Source: Mesorhizobium australicum
GTDB lineage: Bacteria > Pseudomonadota > Alphaproteobacteria > Rhizobiales > Rhizobiaceae
Direction: 5' to 3'
Assembly: GCF_900177325.1 (NCBI RefSeq)
Contig: NZ_FXBL01000004.1
Location: 186,001-250,000 of the forward strand
Length of the DNA: 64,000 bases
The notes under the pieces are model-generated. The model made no database searches and was not told where the DNA came from. It saw only the letters and a program-made list of their open reading frames with translations. How positions within the stretch are numbered: the stretch's first letter is position 1; each line of letters begins with the position of its first letter. Positions 63,055 to 64,000 of the stretch are shown here, one piece after another. A program made the position numbers and the translations under genes.

Positions 63055-64000
63055 AGACCTTCGACTATGTGATCGTCGGCGCAGGCTCCGCCGGCTGCGT
63101 CCTCGCCGAGCGGCTCTCCGCCGACGGACGCAACAGCGTGCTCGTTCTCGAAGCGGGCGGCAGCGACCACAATTTCTGGATCCGCATGCCGCTCGGCTAC
63201 GCCAAGTGCTTCACCGATCCGGAGGTCAACTGGAACTACAAGCCCGAGCCCGACCCTGGCCTCGGCGGACGCGTCAACCATTGGCCGCGCGGCAAGGTGC
63301 TCGGAGGATCTAGCTCTATCAATGCGCTCGTCTGGATGCGCGGGCACGCCTCCGATTTCGACGACTGGCGCGCGGCCGGAAACATCGGCTGGGGCTATGA
63401 CGACGTGCTGCCAGCGTTCAGGGCGCTTGAGGATAACGAGGCCGGAGCCGACCAGTGGCGCGCGACCGGCGGACCCGTGCACATCGCCGACATACGCCGG
63501 ATGGCACACCCGCTCACCCACCGCTTTCTGGATGCCGGCGCCGAACTCGGCTTGCCTCGGAATCCCGACTTCAACGGCGCCGGACAGGAGGGCGTCGGCA
63601 TCTACCAGCTCAACATCGCGCATGGCCGGCGGGTCTCGGCGGCCGACGCGTTCCTCCGTCCGGCGATGCGGCGCGGCAATGTCGAGGTGATCACGCATGC
63701 CGTCGCGACAAAAATCCTCGTCGAGAATGGCCGCGCCGCCGGCGTCGAATTCCTGCACAGGGGCGAGAAGGCCGTCGCCCAGGCAAGGCGGGAGATCGTG
63801 CTGAGCGCCGGCTCCATTGCGTCACCGCAACTGCTTCAACTGTCCGGCATCGGACCCGGCGAGGTGCTGAGGGGATTGGGCATACCCGTCATCTCGGGCA
63901 ACCGGCACGTCGGAGCCAATCTGCAGGACCATCAGAGCGTCAACTACGCCTGGCGGGCGAACGTTCCGACCCTGAACCGCCTGCTCCGCTCCTGGTGGGG
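63051..64000 (+). CDS. GMC-family FAD oxidoreductase (choline-dehydrogenase-like), cut by right edge
   Basis: The frame is open from ATG 63051 (overlapping ATGA with the previous stop) to the end of the window, about 316 codons; full members are ~530-560 aa. The N terminus has the FAD Rossmann motif VIVGAGSAGCVLAERLS and a downstream GMC signature GKVLGGSSSINALVWMRGH, with a second signature near GAGSIASPQLLQLSGIG. GMC enzymes oxidise alcohols or sugars. It may start the pathway by oxidising an alcohol group of the imported compound. Confidence 0.9.
   Translation, partial: MKTFDYVIVGAGSAGCVLAERLSADGRNSVLVLEAGGSDHNFWIRMPLGYAKCFTDPEVNWNYKPEPDPGLGGRVNHWPRGKVLGGSSSINALVWMRGHASDFDDWRAAGNIGWGYDDVLPAFRALEDNEAGADQWRATGGPVHIADIRRMAHPLTHRFLDAGAELGLPRNPDFNGAGQEGVGIYQLNIAHGRRVSAADAFLRPAMRRGNVEVITHAVATKILVENGRAAGVEFLHRGEKAVAQARREIVLSAGSIASPQLLQLSGIGPGEVLRGLGIPVISGNRHVGANLQDHQSVNYAWRANVPTLNRLLRSWW

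Overview
The window comes from the chromosome of a GC-rich alphaproteobacterium, most likely a Rhizobiales/Phyllobacteriaceae-type organism. The grounds are rhizobial-style ABC uptake operons, an Fec-type iron module, a prpDCB operon with a ScfR/RamB-like regulator, and a partial tRNA-Gly of alphaproteobacterial type. Species cannot be fixed from the sequence alone. All calls are from reading the sequence; no database search was run.

Region 1 (1-14441) is the right end of an integrated defence island. From left to right it holds: a single-chain restriction-modification enzyme running off the left edge; a four-gene minus-strand operon (187-aa unknown protein, QueC-like PP-loop enzyme, XRE-ImmA/IrrE protease, PIN nuclease); a plus-strand RloC-like ATPase with a small HEPN protein; a HigB/HigA-type toxin-antitoxin pair whose toxin is frameshifted; an EVE-like/GIY-YIG-like fusion; and a tyrosine integrase. 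The island ends at a 46-bp copy of the 3' part of tRNA-Gly, the expected attachment scar. The intact tRNA should lie beyond the left edge. The QueC operon is the best candidate for an undescribed system. An 18-bp AT-rich operator-like motif (TATTAG-N5-TATTATA) occurs once at the ATPase promoter and twice at the toxin-antitoxin promoter, suggesting shared control.

Region 2 (14712-23035) is an iron-siderophore unit: TonB receptor with a signalling domain, FecB/C/D/E-type ABC importer, ECF sigma factor and FecR-like anti-sigma factor. Region 3 (23124-28852) has a RidA remnant, the propionate 2-methylcitrate operon (thioesterase-prpD-prpC-prpB) and its divergent regulator. Region 4 (28931-31313) is a cobalamin riboswitch ahead of a DUF1852 gene and a short B12-independent methionine synthase. 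Regions 3 and 4 together give cobalamin-independent routes for propionate and methionine.

Region 5 (31463-38976) is a ROK-regulated sugar or amino-sugar ABC importer with a BadF-type kinase and a SIS protein. Region 6 (38990-47994) is a peptide/opine-type ABC importer interleaved with an amidohydrolase, a PLP D-cysteine-desulfhydrase-like enzyme and RidA, next to a divergent IclR regulator. Region 7 (48022-53706) is an adenine deaminase with an NMT1/SsuABC-type importer split over divergent promoters, plus a LysR regulator. Region 8 (53936-64000) is one long operon: sugar-type ABC importer, GntR regulator, DUF2804 protein, ATPase, aminotransferase, glutathione transferase, FMN alpha-hydroxy-acid dehydrogenase and a GMC oxidoreductase cut by the right edge. 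The overall picture is a soil heterotroph with stacked uptake and catabolism operons and a recently inserted defence island.
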